Positions 23,641 through 34,720 of a stretch of 64,000 nt of DNA are shown here, piece by piece (the first letter of the stretch is position 1; the number at the start of each line of letters is the position of its first letter). Source of the stretch: Eonycteris spelaea (lineage: Eukaryota > Chordata > Mammalia > Chiroptera > Pteropodidae). The position numbers and the translations under genes were made by a program. The DNA lies in the NCBI GenBank assembly GCA_003508835.1, contig PUFA01000084.1, positions 5,084,001 to 5,148,000 on the forward strand, in the 5' to 3' direction. Below the pieces are notes generated by a model. That model had not been told where the DNA came from and did no database searches. It worked only from the letters and a program-made list of their open reading frames with translations.

Positions 23641-23790
23641 TATAGTCACAGAATGCAACAATTGAAAAGTACAAACCATCTATTCAAGCCTCATATTTCA
23701 AGTGAGTAAACTGAAGCCTTGATAGATGAAGGGACTTGTCCAAGTCCCAAAGATGCTTAATGGTGGAACTAATGTAGGGAGGAAGCAAGA
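23641..23790 (-). mobile_element. MIR-type SINE, antisense
   Basis: The run 'gtgagtaaactgaagccttg', 'gaagggacttgtccaagtcc' and 'taatggtggaactaatgtag' is the antisense MIR pattern ('gaaactgaggc ... gtgacttgcccaaggtc'). Confidence 0.6.
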
Positions 23791-23801
23791 GAATTAAAAA
23801 T

Positions 23802-24365
23802 GTTAATTAATCAAGCCATAATCAGAGACTGCAACATGCTCATCAGCCATGCAGCCAGGCCAGGAAGACACCTTCAGAACAAAGGAGGATTTCTGCTGGA
23901 TTATTAACAGCTCATTCCCCACACTGTGAAGGGGAAACAAGAACCAAAAGACATTCCCTATGGCTAAAACCGTGGGGAACCTATGGGATAAAGACTGGGA
24001 ACTGCCAGTAGGCCTTTCACTCTACATATTCCTGCCTTTTCACAGCTACATATTCCTCCCCTTCCTCACTGTTATGTCCATATCAAAGGAAATGGGAACT
24101 AACGAATGATATGTAAACTGAATTCCCTGACTGCTCAGGGTCCCTCTCAGTGACTGTACTCTGTCTCTCACTGCCCCTCTCACTTTCTGCCTCTGAGAGG
24201 AGACCACACTCTGTCTGTGGATTGTTACCCCTCTTCTAATAAACTTTCCTTTGACTCTAACGTTGGTATGTGTGTTGAATTCTTTCTACACTCTCCGCCA
24301 AAGGACCTTCTTCTCTTGGTGCCGGGCTTGGTCTCCCCTACCACCTCGGGGGAATTTGCCCTCTC
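23802..24365 (+). mobile_element. Probable solo LTR of a class-I (gammaretrovirus-like) endogenous retrovirus
   Basis: The block has LTR architecture: a TG start, a U3-like GC-balanced part, a C/T-rich stretch (about 24145-24195), an AATAAA polyadenylation signal at 24238-24243, then a T/C-rich U5-like part. A sequence resembling a primer-binding region (TTGGTGCCGGGCTTGG, 24316-24331) follows. No gag, pol or env text is present on either side, so it is a solo LTR or LTR plus a few internal bases. Boundaries and target duplication were not resolved and the family is not named. Confidence 0.6.
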
Positions 24366-25380
24366 CTGCATCAGAACCGTATCTTCTAATGGCTGATGGA
24401 GAGGGAGTTGAGGGCATGATTTCACCATAACCTAATTAGATCCAGAGGCATAACCAAGGAGAAAAAAGTATAATGAAATTATTTCAAATAATAGATCTCT
24501 TACAGAGCTTAGATTTTTTTTGAGTTTTAAATGAGATCGTGTCTTCTAATACCCAGTGTTGATATTACCCTGTCCTATAATGTGCCAAGTCTAAAAACAT
24601 GTCTTGCAATGATGGTGATGTGTGGACTCTATTTTCATCTACAAAGTGAATGTGCTTTAGCTTCTTTTAAAAAATTTCACATCTGAGTGTGTGCTTATTT
24701 TTAATTTATAAAAATAAAGTTAGTTGAGATAGTTTTTCAAACTTTGAGATATGTTGTGAGTTAGTGTAAATCTTGGTCAGAAAAAAACTTAGAACAGAGC
24801 TCCTTTTATTTATTTATTTTCCTACTTTGGTTCTGGGATCTGATAAGAGTGTTGGTCTTGAAACATTTGGCTGACATTTTTTCCCACTTCCAAAACTTTT
24901 GAGAATTTGACATATATAAATTTCACTTTCATTCTTATGTATTTGGGGGCACTTTAAACTTTTTTATTACCCACTTCCTTGTCCTTCTTCTTATTGTTTT
25001 TGTTCAGACTTCTCCAAGAAGCAAGTAACATGTTTTCTCATCCATTTACTCCCATTTTTATCTGTACTTCTCTTTGAGAACCTTCAGTTCCCAGAATTAA
25101 TCATAAGATAAGAGTTTTGCTCCTCATGTGGAAATGTAAACTTCTAGTTAGACAGCCCACCTGCAAATAACAACATTAAACTATGAACAAAAACAGAAAC
25201 AAAAAAGCAAAACAAACAAAATACAGTACAATGATCTGAGGGTTTTGAAGAATGAACAATAGTAGGAAGATTTTAGAGGGGGGTTGAAACTTGGATTAAC
25301 CAACTGACGTGGGGTGTGGTGAGTTTCACATTTTTGCAGCTTTTCCTGAGAATATCTGAAGTTGTACTGGCGATATAGCA
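24366..25380. other. Unique AT-rich DNA
   Basis: No gene recognised. May include poorly preserved LINE sequence at its right end. Confidence 0.35.
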
Positions 25381-26340
25381 ACTAAGCTTCAAAAGAGAAC
25401 CTACTGCCTTCTGACCAGAGGGACCCTGCGTAAGAGCAGGGATACCAGAGAGTGAAGGGTAGCACAGGAAAGGAAAAGGATGAGGAACTTCAAATTATTT
25501 ATACAAACTTTGCCTAACTCTTTGGCTGACCCCTTAACCACACATGCATAGGGCAGACTCAACAGGACAGAGTTCATGCTTTCAGGCTAGCCAAGTTAAT
25601 GGCCTGCTAAAACGAAATATCCGTACTCCCTGGTTCTGTATAACAGAATCCAGAGCATCTACAAATAACATTGACAACATCCAAGATAAAACCCCAAATT
25701 ACATCAGATATAAAAAGAAAAAGAAAAAAGAAAAAAACACCAATAAACTATAACCCTTTCTCAAGGAAAAAAAAAAATCAAAAGATGATGATCCTGAAAT
25801 GTTAGAATTTTCTATATGTTAGAATTTTCAGGCAAGAAAATTAAAGCAGCTGTTAAAAACTACACTGAAGGAGATAAAAGAAAAGATCGGTGAAATGAGT
25901 AAAAAATAGGAAATCTCAACAGAGAAGTAAAAAAATACATATAAAGAACTAAATGGAAAGTTTAAAATAGAAAAGTACATTATCTGAAACAAATAAATTA
26001 CTGAATAAGCTTAATAGTGTAATGGAAGTAGCAGAAGGAAAAGTCAATAAATTTAAAGATAGATCAATAGAAATCATTCAATCTAAAAAGGAGTGAGAAA
26101 AAAAAGTGGAAAAATAAGTAGAACCTCAGAAGTCTAAAGGAAAGTTTTAAAAAATGTAGCATATAGGTCATTTAAGAACAAGAATGGAGCAGAAAAAATA
26201 TTTAAATATTTTAAGAATAAAGGTTAAAGCTTTCCAATTTTTGTAAAAGACATAGAGAGATTCAAGAACTTCAGTGAACCCAAAACATAAATTTTAAGAA
26301 AACAGTGCCTTGGAATATCATTAAAACTGCTGAAAGCTAA
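25381..26340 (+). mobile_element. LINE-1/HAL1-type 5' UTR and ORF1 fragment, plus strand
   Basis: Sense-strand ancient L1: 'gcagctgttaaaaactacac' and 'gaaggaaaagtcaataaatt', then 'gatagatcaatagaaatcat' with 'tcaatctaaaaaggagtgag'. At its end are 'gagcagaaaaaatatttaa' and 'gagagattcaagaacttcag', the degraded ORF1 block that reads 'EKIF...IQELQ'. This is one of the few plus-strand LINE-1 pieces in the window. ORF1 is broken by stops, and no ORF2 follows. A half-L1 (HAL1) is possible. Confidence 0.7.
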
Positions 26341-26440
26341 AATTAATATTGCATTCAAAATTACATTTAATGTTATGGAGACATTATAATGTCCTGTTTT
26401 AATACATGTAATAACATGAGGAAAAGTTAGAAAGTAGTGT

Positions 26441-26670
26441 TTAAGTAACAGGCTATAGTCGCCTAACATCAAGCTCTGCCACCTATTAGCTCTATGACCT
26501 TGAGCCAATTTCTTTTCTTTAACCATCAATTTCTTCCTTTTAAAATGGTGATAAAGATGAAAATGAAACTAACTCATATGCTGATATACAGATTAAGTTA
26601 AATAATATATACAAAAATTTGGGCAAAGCACTTAGTAGGAGCTAAATAAATGATAGATATTGTTACCTCC
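26441..26670 (+). mobile_element. MIR SINE, sense
   Basis: Good MIR order: 'gctctgccacctattagctc', 'tatgaccttgagccaatttc', 'aatggtgataaagatgaaaa', then 'caaagcacttagtaggagct' with 'aaataaatgatagatattgt'. Among the clearest MIRs here. Confidence 0.75.
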
Positions 26671-27249
26671 TTCCCCCTAAGTGTTCTTTGCTTGGTTTTA
26701 CCTCTAAAGCCTAATTATTCAAATAATTTTTCTTCCTTATAAGTTCTTTATCTAGTTTTGATATCAATGTTTAATAGTCTTATGTAATGAGTTGAGGTGC
26801 TTTTCCTTTTTTTTTTTTATGGTAGAGTTTTTATAACATAGATTTTAAGGCTTATCAAATATTGCCTTAAATTTTTTTTTGTTGTTGTTCTGATTTTAGG
26901 CAGAAAGTTTTAAGTTTTTCACCATTAAGTATAATGTTACCTGTGTTTTTTTTGTTCATTTGTTTTGCTTTTACTAGTAATGATAACTTACCACCTTAAA
27001 TAAAGTAAAAACACTACTTCCATTTAAGTCCTTTTACCTCTCCTCACTTTTAAATATAATTGTTCTTATTTCCTCTACCTACAGTAAGCACCACATAAGA
27101 TGACTTTATGAATTTTACTTCATCTGTCAAACATGAATAAAAATATGAGAGGATAGTTTATTTTTTACTCTTATCTTTTGCCTTATTGTTTTTGTTTTGC
27201 CTTTTTTTTTTTTTTAATAAGCTTGGGATAGAAGGGAAATTCCTGGAAT
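26671..27249 (-). mobile_element. Decayed LINE-1 ORF2 pieces, minus strand
   Basis: 'tttttcaccattaagtataa' followed by 'tgttacctgtg' is antisense L1 reverse transcriptase text (about 26.9 kb). 'ctagttttgatatcaatg' (about 26.76 kb) is another RT block but lies in the opposite order from an intact L1, so the region is rearranged or composed of two insertions. Confidence 0.45.
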
Positions 27250-28157
27250 ATTTTTAACAGCGTTTCTTCTTTATTTATTGTTTTTTTTGTTCGATTTGAC
27301 CTTCTTTACCCATTTTGCTCACTTTGGCAGCCATCAGCTTCTACTCTGAATCTATGAGTCTATTACTGTTTTGTTTTGCTTTTTTACATTCCACAGCAAG
27401 TGAAATCATATGGTATTTGTCTTTGTCTTATTCCACTTAACATAATATATACACTCTAGGTCCATCCATGTGGTCACAAATGGCAAGATTTCATTTTTTT
27501 TTTATTGCAGAATAATTTTAATTTATATATATATTTTATTGCAGAATAATTTTCATTTATATATTTATTTAATTATATATATTTATATATGTGTGTGTGT
27601 GTATATATATATATACATATATATATATTTCATTCATATGTATGTATATACACACACATACTGACATATATATGTAATAAAAATATATATATCCAAGGTA
27701 TGGAAGCAACCTAGGTGTCCATATTGTTTTCCATACTGGCTGTACCAATTTACAATTCCACCAGCAGTATACAAGAGTTCCTTTTCCTCCACCTCCTTGC
27801 CTGTACTTGTTATTTGTTGATCTTTTGGTATTAGCCATGCTGAGTGGTATAAGGTGGTATCTCACTGTGGTTTTGACTTGCATTTTGTTCATGATTAGTG
27901 ATGTCAAGCATTGTTTCATGTGCCTTTTGGTCATCTTTATGTCCTCTTTGGAAAAATGTATATTTGGGACCTCTGTCCATTTTTAAATTGGATTGTTTGT
28001 GTTTTTTGTTGTTAAGCTTTATGAATTTCTTATATATTTTGGATATTAACATCTTGTCAGATTATCACTTGTGAATATCTTTTTCCATTCAGTAGGTTAT
28101 CTTTTTGTTTTGTCGATTTCTTCTGCTGTGCAAAACTTTTTAGTTTGATGTAGGGCA
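27250..28157 (-). mobile_element. LINE-1 3' end with internal rearrangement, minus strand
   Basis: Antisense L1 tail. The left part ends at 'cctatgag' and 'tcacaaatggcaagatttca' (27.3-27.5 kb). The right part resumes at 27722 with 'tattgttttccatactggct' and runs to about 28157 ('ttctgctgtgcaaaactttt'). About 240 bp expected between the two parts is replaced by an AT-rich microsatellite and a short segment in the opposite orientation. Confidence 0.75.
27501..27690. repeat. AT-rich microsatellite with a 34-bp tandem duplication
   Basis: Two copies of a unit containing TTTATTGCAGAATAATTTT, period 34 bp (27501-27534 and from 27535), followed by (TA)n, (TG)n and ATGTATG-type runs up to about 27690. 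It lies inside the L1 at 27250-28157. Confidence 0.85.
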
Positions 28158-28269
28158 AAGACAGTGAAAGCAAAAGTAAATAGGACTAAATTTTGCCTTT
28201 AAATGTATTAGGGCCTCGTAAATTATGAGTTTGTGTATGTGTGTGTATATTTATATACATTTTTAACTA

Positions 28270-29340
28270 CTGAAGTAATGGTTTTATTTATAATAGTCTT
28301 CAAGTTTGCCAGTTTTTTTCAAGTCAGTTACATTTTTCTTTAAAATTGTCCTTTTAATCTAGTTTTAAGTTTTAAGGTAGCTTGAATATTTAGTTCAAAT
28401 AAATAGAATAAAGTTGTTCATATTGTTCAGTAATTATTTTAGATTTTCATACAGATTTTCCCTTATTTTTAATGCTTTTTACTTATACATTCTTTTTTTA
28501 CGATAAAACTTTCCAGATTCATCTATCATATTAGTCTTTTCAAAGAAACAATATTTTTTTTGTTGACTGTCTTTATTTCACTTCTTTTAATATTATTTTA
28601 CTGTTTTCCTGCTTTTAATTTTTTTTTGGTTTTGCTTTATTGTATCTTTTCTGATTTGATAAGTTGTAGTCTTTATTTTCTTACACATTAACTTAAAGCT
28701 ATACATTTTCCACTATGAACTGCTTTAGCTGCATTTGTTGAGTCATGTATTGTGTTCATTGTCACTGATTTCTCTATATTTTCTAATCTTCAAAATTTCA
28801 TTAGTGTTTGACTTGCGATTTATGTAAAGCTTTAATTTTAAAAATATCCAGTTATTAGAGGTTTTTGGGCTATGGGGAAATATTTTTGTTATTAAAGTCT
28901 ACATTTAAATATGATTAGAGGAAATAATATAATGATTTTAATTCTTTAGTATATGTTGAGACTTACTTTGTGGCCATTGAAGCATTGTCAGTTTTGGTAA
29001 AATGTTCATGTGTGCTTGGAAGGCATGTGTATTTTATAATTATGAGGCGCACAGTTTTATGTTAAGTGTATTTATATTTGTTAACTGCTAAATTATCATT
29101 CCTTTTTTTTTACCTGCTTACTCTTGAAATTAATGGTAGAAATATGATAAAATCTTTTGTTATGATTAAGGATTTTGCTGTTTGTGATTTATGTATTTTA
29201 TGTCTGTTCTATTAGTTGCTTAGAGGGGCAGTTTATTATATCTTGATGGCTTATTTCATTTTCATTATTTAATTACCATTTTATTTTTTACTAAGGCTTT
29301 TACTTAGAACATGATATAGCCTCATTTCAGATACTAATTT
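28270..29340 (-). mobile_element. LINE-1 ORF2 (reverse transcriptase/endonuclease) remnant, minus strand
   Basis: Antisense ORF2 text in the expected order: 'ttagtcttttcaaagaaaca', 'taaagctatacattttccac', 'gaactgctttagctgcattt', 'gagacttactttgtggccat', 'tggaaggcatgtgtatttta' and 'tatatcttgatggcttattt'. Strongly decayed, with no reading frame. It may belong to the same insertion as the L1 to its left. Confidence 0.65.
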
Positions 29341-30080
29341 TAATGAAAATTTCCTTTCTATAAACCTTCTTGTTTTTATTTATCAAATCTGCTTTTTTTC
29401 ATAGTTTCTTCTCTTTATTGTTACCTCTCTCTTTAAATTTTTTTTATCATTTTAAACATTTTGTCACACTAAAGTCTGTGATTAATATTCTATTACTTCA
29501 GTTCTTAAGGCTGTACTCTGTTCATTTTTAGTTTAATTCTGATATTCAGTCTAAAGAACTTGTGTGTGTCTGCAGACTTATTTATGGTAAGTCTTTTCTA
29601 ATATGTTTCATATTTTTGATATGTGAGCTCTTCTTTATTAGAATTTGCTTTTTCTTTGAGATTCCCACATGACTTGGGTTGTTGGAGATATCCTGCTAGA
29701 GTGGATTTTCTTTTCTGGCTACTCCAGGTGTATTACTTAGTTGCCCTTTTCTGTGACTACAGTTACTGTAAATTTCCTTCATGTCCCTGAGTTTCCCTGG
29801 TTATCACTGAGTTGGATAATACTCTTGATATGTTGTGGTAGCATCATAATGATGCCAGGTGTCCTGTCCTCACATCTTTTTTGTTTCTATCTTCTTGGAA
29901 TTTTAAGTTCTCTCTTGTGAGATTGAACTTTTAAAATGTTTTCATTTGTATATGTGTTTGTGTGTTTTCTTCTATAAATATAGCACCACTATGTTTTAAC
30001 AGGAGAATTTCTGTGAAAATCTAGCCTGACACTTTTGTAGAAAACAGAAGTAAATAATTATTCAAGGAGGCCTTTGTATT
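29341..30080. other. AT-rich DNA, possibly further L1 remnant
   Basis: Continues in the same T-rich style and may be decayed L1 (about 29.34-29.6 kb). From 29.6 kb I recognise nothing. Confidence 0.35.
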
Positions 30081-30470
30081 TCCCATTCCTTTGGCTTGAA
30101 TGCCTTTCATCCAAGGCTATCTTTCTTTCTCCTTCTTTCATTTATTTTAGGCCTTTACCTGCGTTTGATCTTTTAATGATATCATCATGAATTCCCCTCT
30201 CTAAAATGTCAACCCTAGCTTACTGTCCCAGCATTTATTTCTCCCTTCCTTGATTTATTTAAATTTCTTAGCATGGGCCATTGTCTATCATTTTACATAT
30301 TTAACTTATTTGTCTTGTTTATTGTCATTTTTCCCACACAAAAGTACAGTCTCTGTGTTATCAGAAATTTTCATTTACTTTGTTTACTCCTATATCTTCA
30401 ACAATTAGAAAAATGCCTAGCACGTAGTAAGTGCTCAATAAATATTTGCTTAATAAATGATTTAAATATT
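30081..30470 (+). mobile_element. LINE-2 3' end, sense
   Basis: L2 order with a clear terminus: 'tggcttgaatgcctttcatc', then 'gtcaaccctagcttactgtc', a decayed middle, and the 3' end 'tgcctagcacgtagtaagtg' with 'ctcaataaatatttgcttaa'. Confidence 0.8.
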
Positions 30471-30489
30471 TAGTGGCTGTGTTGTATGC

Positions 30490-30700
30490 CTGTCCCTGAA
30501 CTAGGTGGTGATGATAAAAAAGAAAGAAATATAGACAAGATTCTAGCCCTCATGAGAACAACAGGCTATTAGAAAAGCCGTTTATCACTACAGGTGTGCA
30601 AAGGCTGTGAATTCAAATGAACTCTTTTGATGAATTTCTTGGTACCAGGTGGACAACTCTTGGAAGTATGGGGCATAGTGATTACTTTTCATATGCAATG
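30490..30700 (-). mobile_element. LINE-2 fragment, antisense
   Basis: 'cctgtccctgaactaggtgg', 'atatagacaagattctagcc' and 'ctcatgagaacaacaggcta' match antisense L2 3' sequence ('gacaaaatccctgccctcatggagc'). It sits tail-to-tail with the plus-strand L2 just upstream. Confidence 0.55.
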
Positions 30701-31380
30701 CATATAAGACCTCTTATCTTCTTTATCTAAGAACAAAATAAAGAATACACACATGCATATGTATACACACACAATCTTACATATATACAGACTAAGAAAA
30801 TAATGATTTAGACAGAAAATAATTTTAATGAGGGAGCTGACATAAGTTTGGCTAAAGTAGTGAGAAAGTGAAAGTAACAAAGTGTGAAAAAAAGAATTTC
30901 CATTAAACTATTCATGATACCAAGTTTCTCTTCCCATGTTGGTAGCCACCATCTAAGCACAAAACGCAAAGAAAACACAACTCTACATTCTGCTGCCTTG
31001 TAATTGTACCTAAAGAGCAAGTACACATTTGCCTTTTATAACTGCAGGTAGTACATAGAGGAGGATATGCAGTTACTTTATCATAGTAAATAATAAAGTT
31101 CATGGTTATATTTACACAGGCTGAGTTTCCAGCATAGGAAATCATGTGAAGAATGTTAAATGTGTAAAATGTGTTTAATGTACATTTCAGTTGATTTTTC
31201 TCCTAACTATAATAGTAGCAATTATTTTATTTATATGAGGGGAAAGCTACGTCACCTAAGGGAAAAGCTAATAGATTTCTTGGCAATTTTCCTATCGTGT
31301 TAAAGTCTCTTTCCATTTCTAACCACTGTTATATTCTTACTACTGTCTTACACTGGGGTTTTTTTTTTTTTTTCTACTTA
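30701..31380. other. Unique AT-rich DNA
   Basis: No gene recognised. Overlapping minus-strand frames of 63-77 codons show no motif. A T-tract of 15 bases lies at about 31359-31373. Confidence 0.4.
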
Positions 31381-31484
31381 TTGTGTCTGACACCTACTTA
31401 CCTCTTTTCTGCCTTTCTATTTTTCTCTATCTAAAATGTCTGCTCCTGGGCTTTTAGTCAAATCATAGCTCTGTCTTTCTGCAG
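31381..31484 (+). mobile_element. Possible LINE-2 fragment, sense
   Basis: 'aaaatgtctgctcctgggct' and 'tttagtcaaatcatagctct' resemble the L2 'tcagtcaaatgtc' region. Short and weak. Confidence 0.35.
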
Positions 31485-31734
31485 ATACCGGCTGGCCAAT
31501 GCAAAGGAACTCATGTGTAGTAAGTCTTTTTCTTAAATGCCACGAATTGTACCAGCAGCTGCTTTCCTATATTTCAAGTATTCCTGACTTCAACTGGGTG
31601 AATAGAATATACAATAAAGAGTACCTACACTATCAAGGCTTCCATGTGATAGATAGAGTTGGAATGTAGAGAAAGCAATGATAGGGGTGGCTGTTACCTA
31701 CCTAAATTTTTAGTCTCTTGATTGAAAGCTGCTG

Positions 31735-31995
31735 AGTGTTTATTATGTGTTAGGCACTAAACTAGACCCTGGATATAACGTGTGGAACAAAATAATGTGG
31801 CCTCTATAGAGTGTACAGCCTAGTGCAGGAGAGAGAGAATAAACACATAAGCCAATAATCACATGAATGATTCAAATTGTCATAAATACCACGACGTAAT
31901 AAAATAATGGAGGGATCTGTCTCAGGAATAATATTCAGAGGTGGTCTTTCAGAGAGCATAGGACCCAACAATTAGGCAGAAACTCTTTCAGGGAA
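31735..31995 (-). mobile_element. LINE-2 fragment, antisense
   Basis: 'gtttattatgtgttaggcac' with 'taaactagaccctggatata', then 'agtgtacagcctagtgcagg' and 'agagagaataaacacataa' follow the antisense L2 3' region in order. Confidence 0.7.
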
Positions 31996-32319
31996 TGCTG
32001 AAGATATCTGTGTCTCAACTTCTACCACACTAGGTGTCTGTTAACAAGTGGGATTTTCATTGCTCACCTCTGCCCACTCTGGGGCCAAACTAGCTAAGCT
32101 TTCTAATCTGTTATAAACATTTGAGATGCAGATTCTCATGATTTAGTTTAATAATGATTAAGAGGAAAAGAAGGAAGAAAACATGGAAGAAAAGGTTGGA
32201 AGATTAGTTCTTCAAAGGTTGAGAAATAATTTGTTTAGGAATGTCATTCTCTAATTTTTTCATGCTTGTAAATTTCTTAATCATCAGAAGTATATGGTAA
32301 CACAAGTCATTCAGCATTC

Positions 32320-32540
32320 CTTTAACCAATATTTAAACCATACCACTTTTTATTAGGTACTGTGCTAAAGGCTAGAGATGTAATGGTGAATAAGACAAAA
32401 CCCTATCCCCATGTTTACAGTCTTATGTGAAAGATGGTTACAAGTAGTATGATGATATTAGGACAAGATTAAGCACAGAACATCAGATTCTGGAGGAGAT
32501 AATACCCAAACTAAGACCCCAGAGATATGTACAAGCAGGT
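32320..32540 (-). mobile_element. LINE-2 fragment, antisense
   Basis: 'tttttattaggtactgtgct' with 'aaaggctagagatgtaatgg' and 'gaataagacaaaaccctatc' match the antisense L2 pattern 'gtgccaggcactgtgctagg ... aagacacggtccctgcc'. Repeats the arrangement seen at 31735-31995. Confidence 0.65.
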
Positions 32541-32710
32541 CAGTAGAAGTTTACATTCCACAAGAACAAATAATTCTTTTCTATAGTCATAACTTTAAGT
32601 TGATAGTATTTTGAAAATATAATTCTTAATGTTTATCTGAATTATAGTTTTGTTCATTTTCTTGACTAGCTCTTAAATTTTCATGTCAGAAGTTAAGTTT
32701 CAAAAAACTA

Positions 32711-32720
32711 AACTATTTTT
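32711..32720. repeat. Left target-site duplication of the 5S SINE
   Basis: AACTATTTTT directly before the 5S head, repeated with one change at 32940-32949 after the TAAA-rich tail. Confidence 0.7.
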
Positions 32721-32939
32721 GTCTATGGCCATGCTACCCTGAACAAGTCCGATTCCATCTGATCTTAGAAGCTAAGCAGGGTTGGGCCCGGTTAGTATTT
32801 GGATGGGAGACCACCTAGGAAGACCAGGTCCTGTATGTAAAAAAATAAAAAAAATAAGGGATTGTAAGCTGACAAGGTCCTTGTAATCTGTGAGGTCAAC
32901 CAAGGGTTATCTCGCCTAAATAAATAAATAAAAATAAAA
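32721..32939 (+). mobile_element. 5S rRNA-derived SINE (megabat MEG-R type)
   Basis: Bases 32721-32838 align along almost the whole 5S rRNA, from GTCTATGGCCATGCTACCCT to GGAAGACCAGGTCCTGTATG. The internal RNA polymerase III promoter is recognisable: box A-like AGCTAAGCAGGGTTGG (from 32770) and box C-like TGGATGGGAGACCACC (32800-32815). After an A-rich linker comes a non-5S tail ('gacaaggtccttgtaatctg', 'tcaaccaagggttatctcgc') and a TAAA-rich 3' end. Flanking AACTATTTTT (32711-32720) and AACTACTTTT (32940-32949) look like the target duplication. The tail and duplication distinguish it from a plain 5S pseudogene. The family assignment is from memory of fruit-bat SINEs. Confidence 0.88.
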
Positions 32940-32950
32940 AACTACTTTTT

Positions 32951-33999
32951 CCTTAATAAACTGCACAGTGTGGATTACAGGGTAAATAGACATTAATATT
33001 TAGTGTATTGTAGATCAGATTTCTACTTGAAAGTTCAAATTTATCATGTTTACACATAACATTTGATATAACTTCATTATAAGTGGTAGCCATTATTACT
33101 AGAAAATTCAAATAAAGCATATTTTTATAAACTTACTTTTTCATGCATTTTGTACCTTTATTATAGCTAGTCTGACCTAAGGTCCAGACAGACCAACTCT
33201 GCCCTTGGGTTAACGGGTGTTTATCATGTAATTTCCTCTTCCTTCCTTCTTGCCCTTTATCTGTTTCTAGTTCACAGAGTTGATAAATAGATAACTGTTG
33301 CTTCTCATACTTCCTTTTTCTGGATGAAAGATTAGATCTTAAAGCATTCATGACTGACTAAGTTTAACTCAGTAATTTATAAAATTAAGCATAATTAAAA
33401 GTTTTTCAATTCTACTTTTAATTCCTCTTACTCTTCATAGGCTTTTTGTTCAAGTAAACCTCAGATGTTAGGGGACCTCAATTTTTAAAAATTCAATTGG
33501 CTTTATTGATGATTAATGTCTACATTTTATAATAACAATATAGTAATGATAGAGCAATAGTGGGTCTAGAAGAAATAAATACATATTAAATAAAAGTATT
33601 TGAAATTACATAGTGTCTTTTCTCAAAACAGGTCAAATTTAAAATGTAAAGCACTTAAAAGATTCCTGAGGATGCTTATTCAGTCATAGAGGAAATGTTT
33701 TTTAGTCTGTATTTAGGTTCAGAACCCTTTTATGGAGTCACTGCCCCTATACACCCAGCCGAGGCCCTTTTCAGTGCCCTCAATGAATTAGCTATAATAT
33801 TTATTAATGGTTCAAGAAGCACCACTAAGCACCCTCTCTGCTGTCTCTAGCCAGGTCTAACCCATGTGAAGGAAAGATAAACTTTTCTGAACTTCACAAC
33901 ATAGAGTTGGACCTATTCAATTCTCACTGGAAACATAGCTGTGCCAACCTAGAAGTAAAAAGAACTTAAAAAAAAAAATCCTCTATATTATATCTCCAG
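32951..33999. other. Unique AT-rich DNA
   Basis: No gene or confident repeat. A 72-codon minus-strand frame (33133-33351) is uninformative. Confidence 0.4.
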
Positions 34000-34715
34000 C
34001 TGGAATGGAACGGTGCTGATAGTAACTTCACCTTCACATGACCCAAACAATTCTAGAGATTACATAACTGAATGGGATTCGGAAGACACCATTTAAGAAT
34101 TCTGGATCTGTGTTATCCTCTAAGTCAAAAAAGAAAGGACTAGAACAACAGCAGTATACATTCATATGTTTCAAGCCCTGAGAAAAAAAACTGACGATAA
34201 TATTTTTACTTATATTTGCAAACCTTGCATTACATATAAAGTCAGGTTGTTTGCGGTGTCTCTTTAGAATACATAAAAATGCGATACTGCCCACAAGTGA
34301 TTTTTAAGGAGCCAGCAACACTTTGGCCTGACTCCACTTGAATAAGCACAGTCATTTTGTGCTTTTTTCCCATATCCTGATAATTTCAGTTAGGCATGGA
34401 AAATGATCCTTCAGTTTTTCACTCAGCAACATGGGCAGTATTGCTGCACATTAATACTTAGATTCTCCTACCTTCCTCTTCGGTAATAGGCATGGTTCTT
34501 AAAAAGGCTGGTGAGGGTTGCTTGTTGTGGCTATTAATATTGTTTTAGCGTTTCCTGATTCGGAGATGTCCTGTGAACATTCGGCACGTGACTGGCTCTT
34601 GGATGAATTGTAGAATACAGAGTGATATTTTGAACAAGCCATCTTTCTATCTCCTTACCCCTGCTTAGCTCTTTAGCTTAAAGGGCAGACATCCCTTTTT
34701 TTTTCATACAACTAG
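34000..34715. other. Non-repetitive, balanced-composition sequence (possible conserved non-coding DNA)
   Basis: No repeat family recognised. Composition is less AT-biased than the flanks, with scattered CpGs ('ggaacggtgctgatag', 'tttgcggtgtctct', 'cattcggcacgtgactgg', the last containing a CACGTG E-box). The look is that of slowly evolving non-coding DNA, which cannot be shown from one genome. Confidence 0.3.
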
Positions 34716-34720
34716 GACAG

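Noticed and set aside
27569..27934. 121-codon minus-strand frame
   Set aside because: Crosses the AT/TG microsatellite (runs of Ile/Tyr/His) and L1 sequence. Not a gene.
32721..32838. Functional 5S rRNA gene
   Set aside because: About one in seven bases differs from vertebrate 5S, there is no proper T-run terminator directly after it, and an unrelated tail, TAAA-rich end and target duplication follow. It is a SINE.
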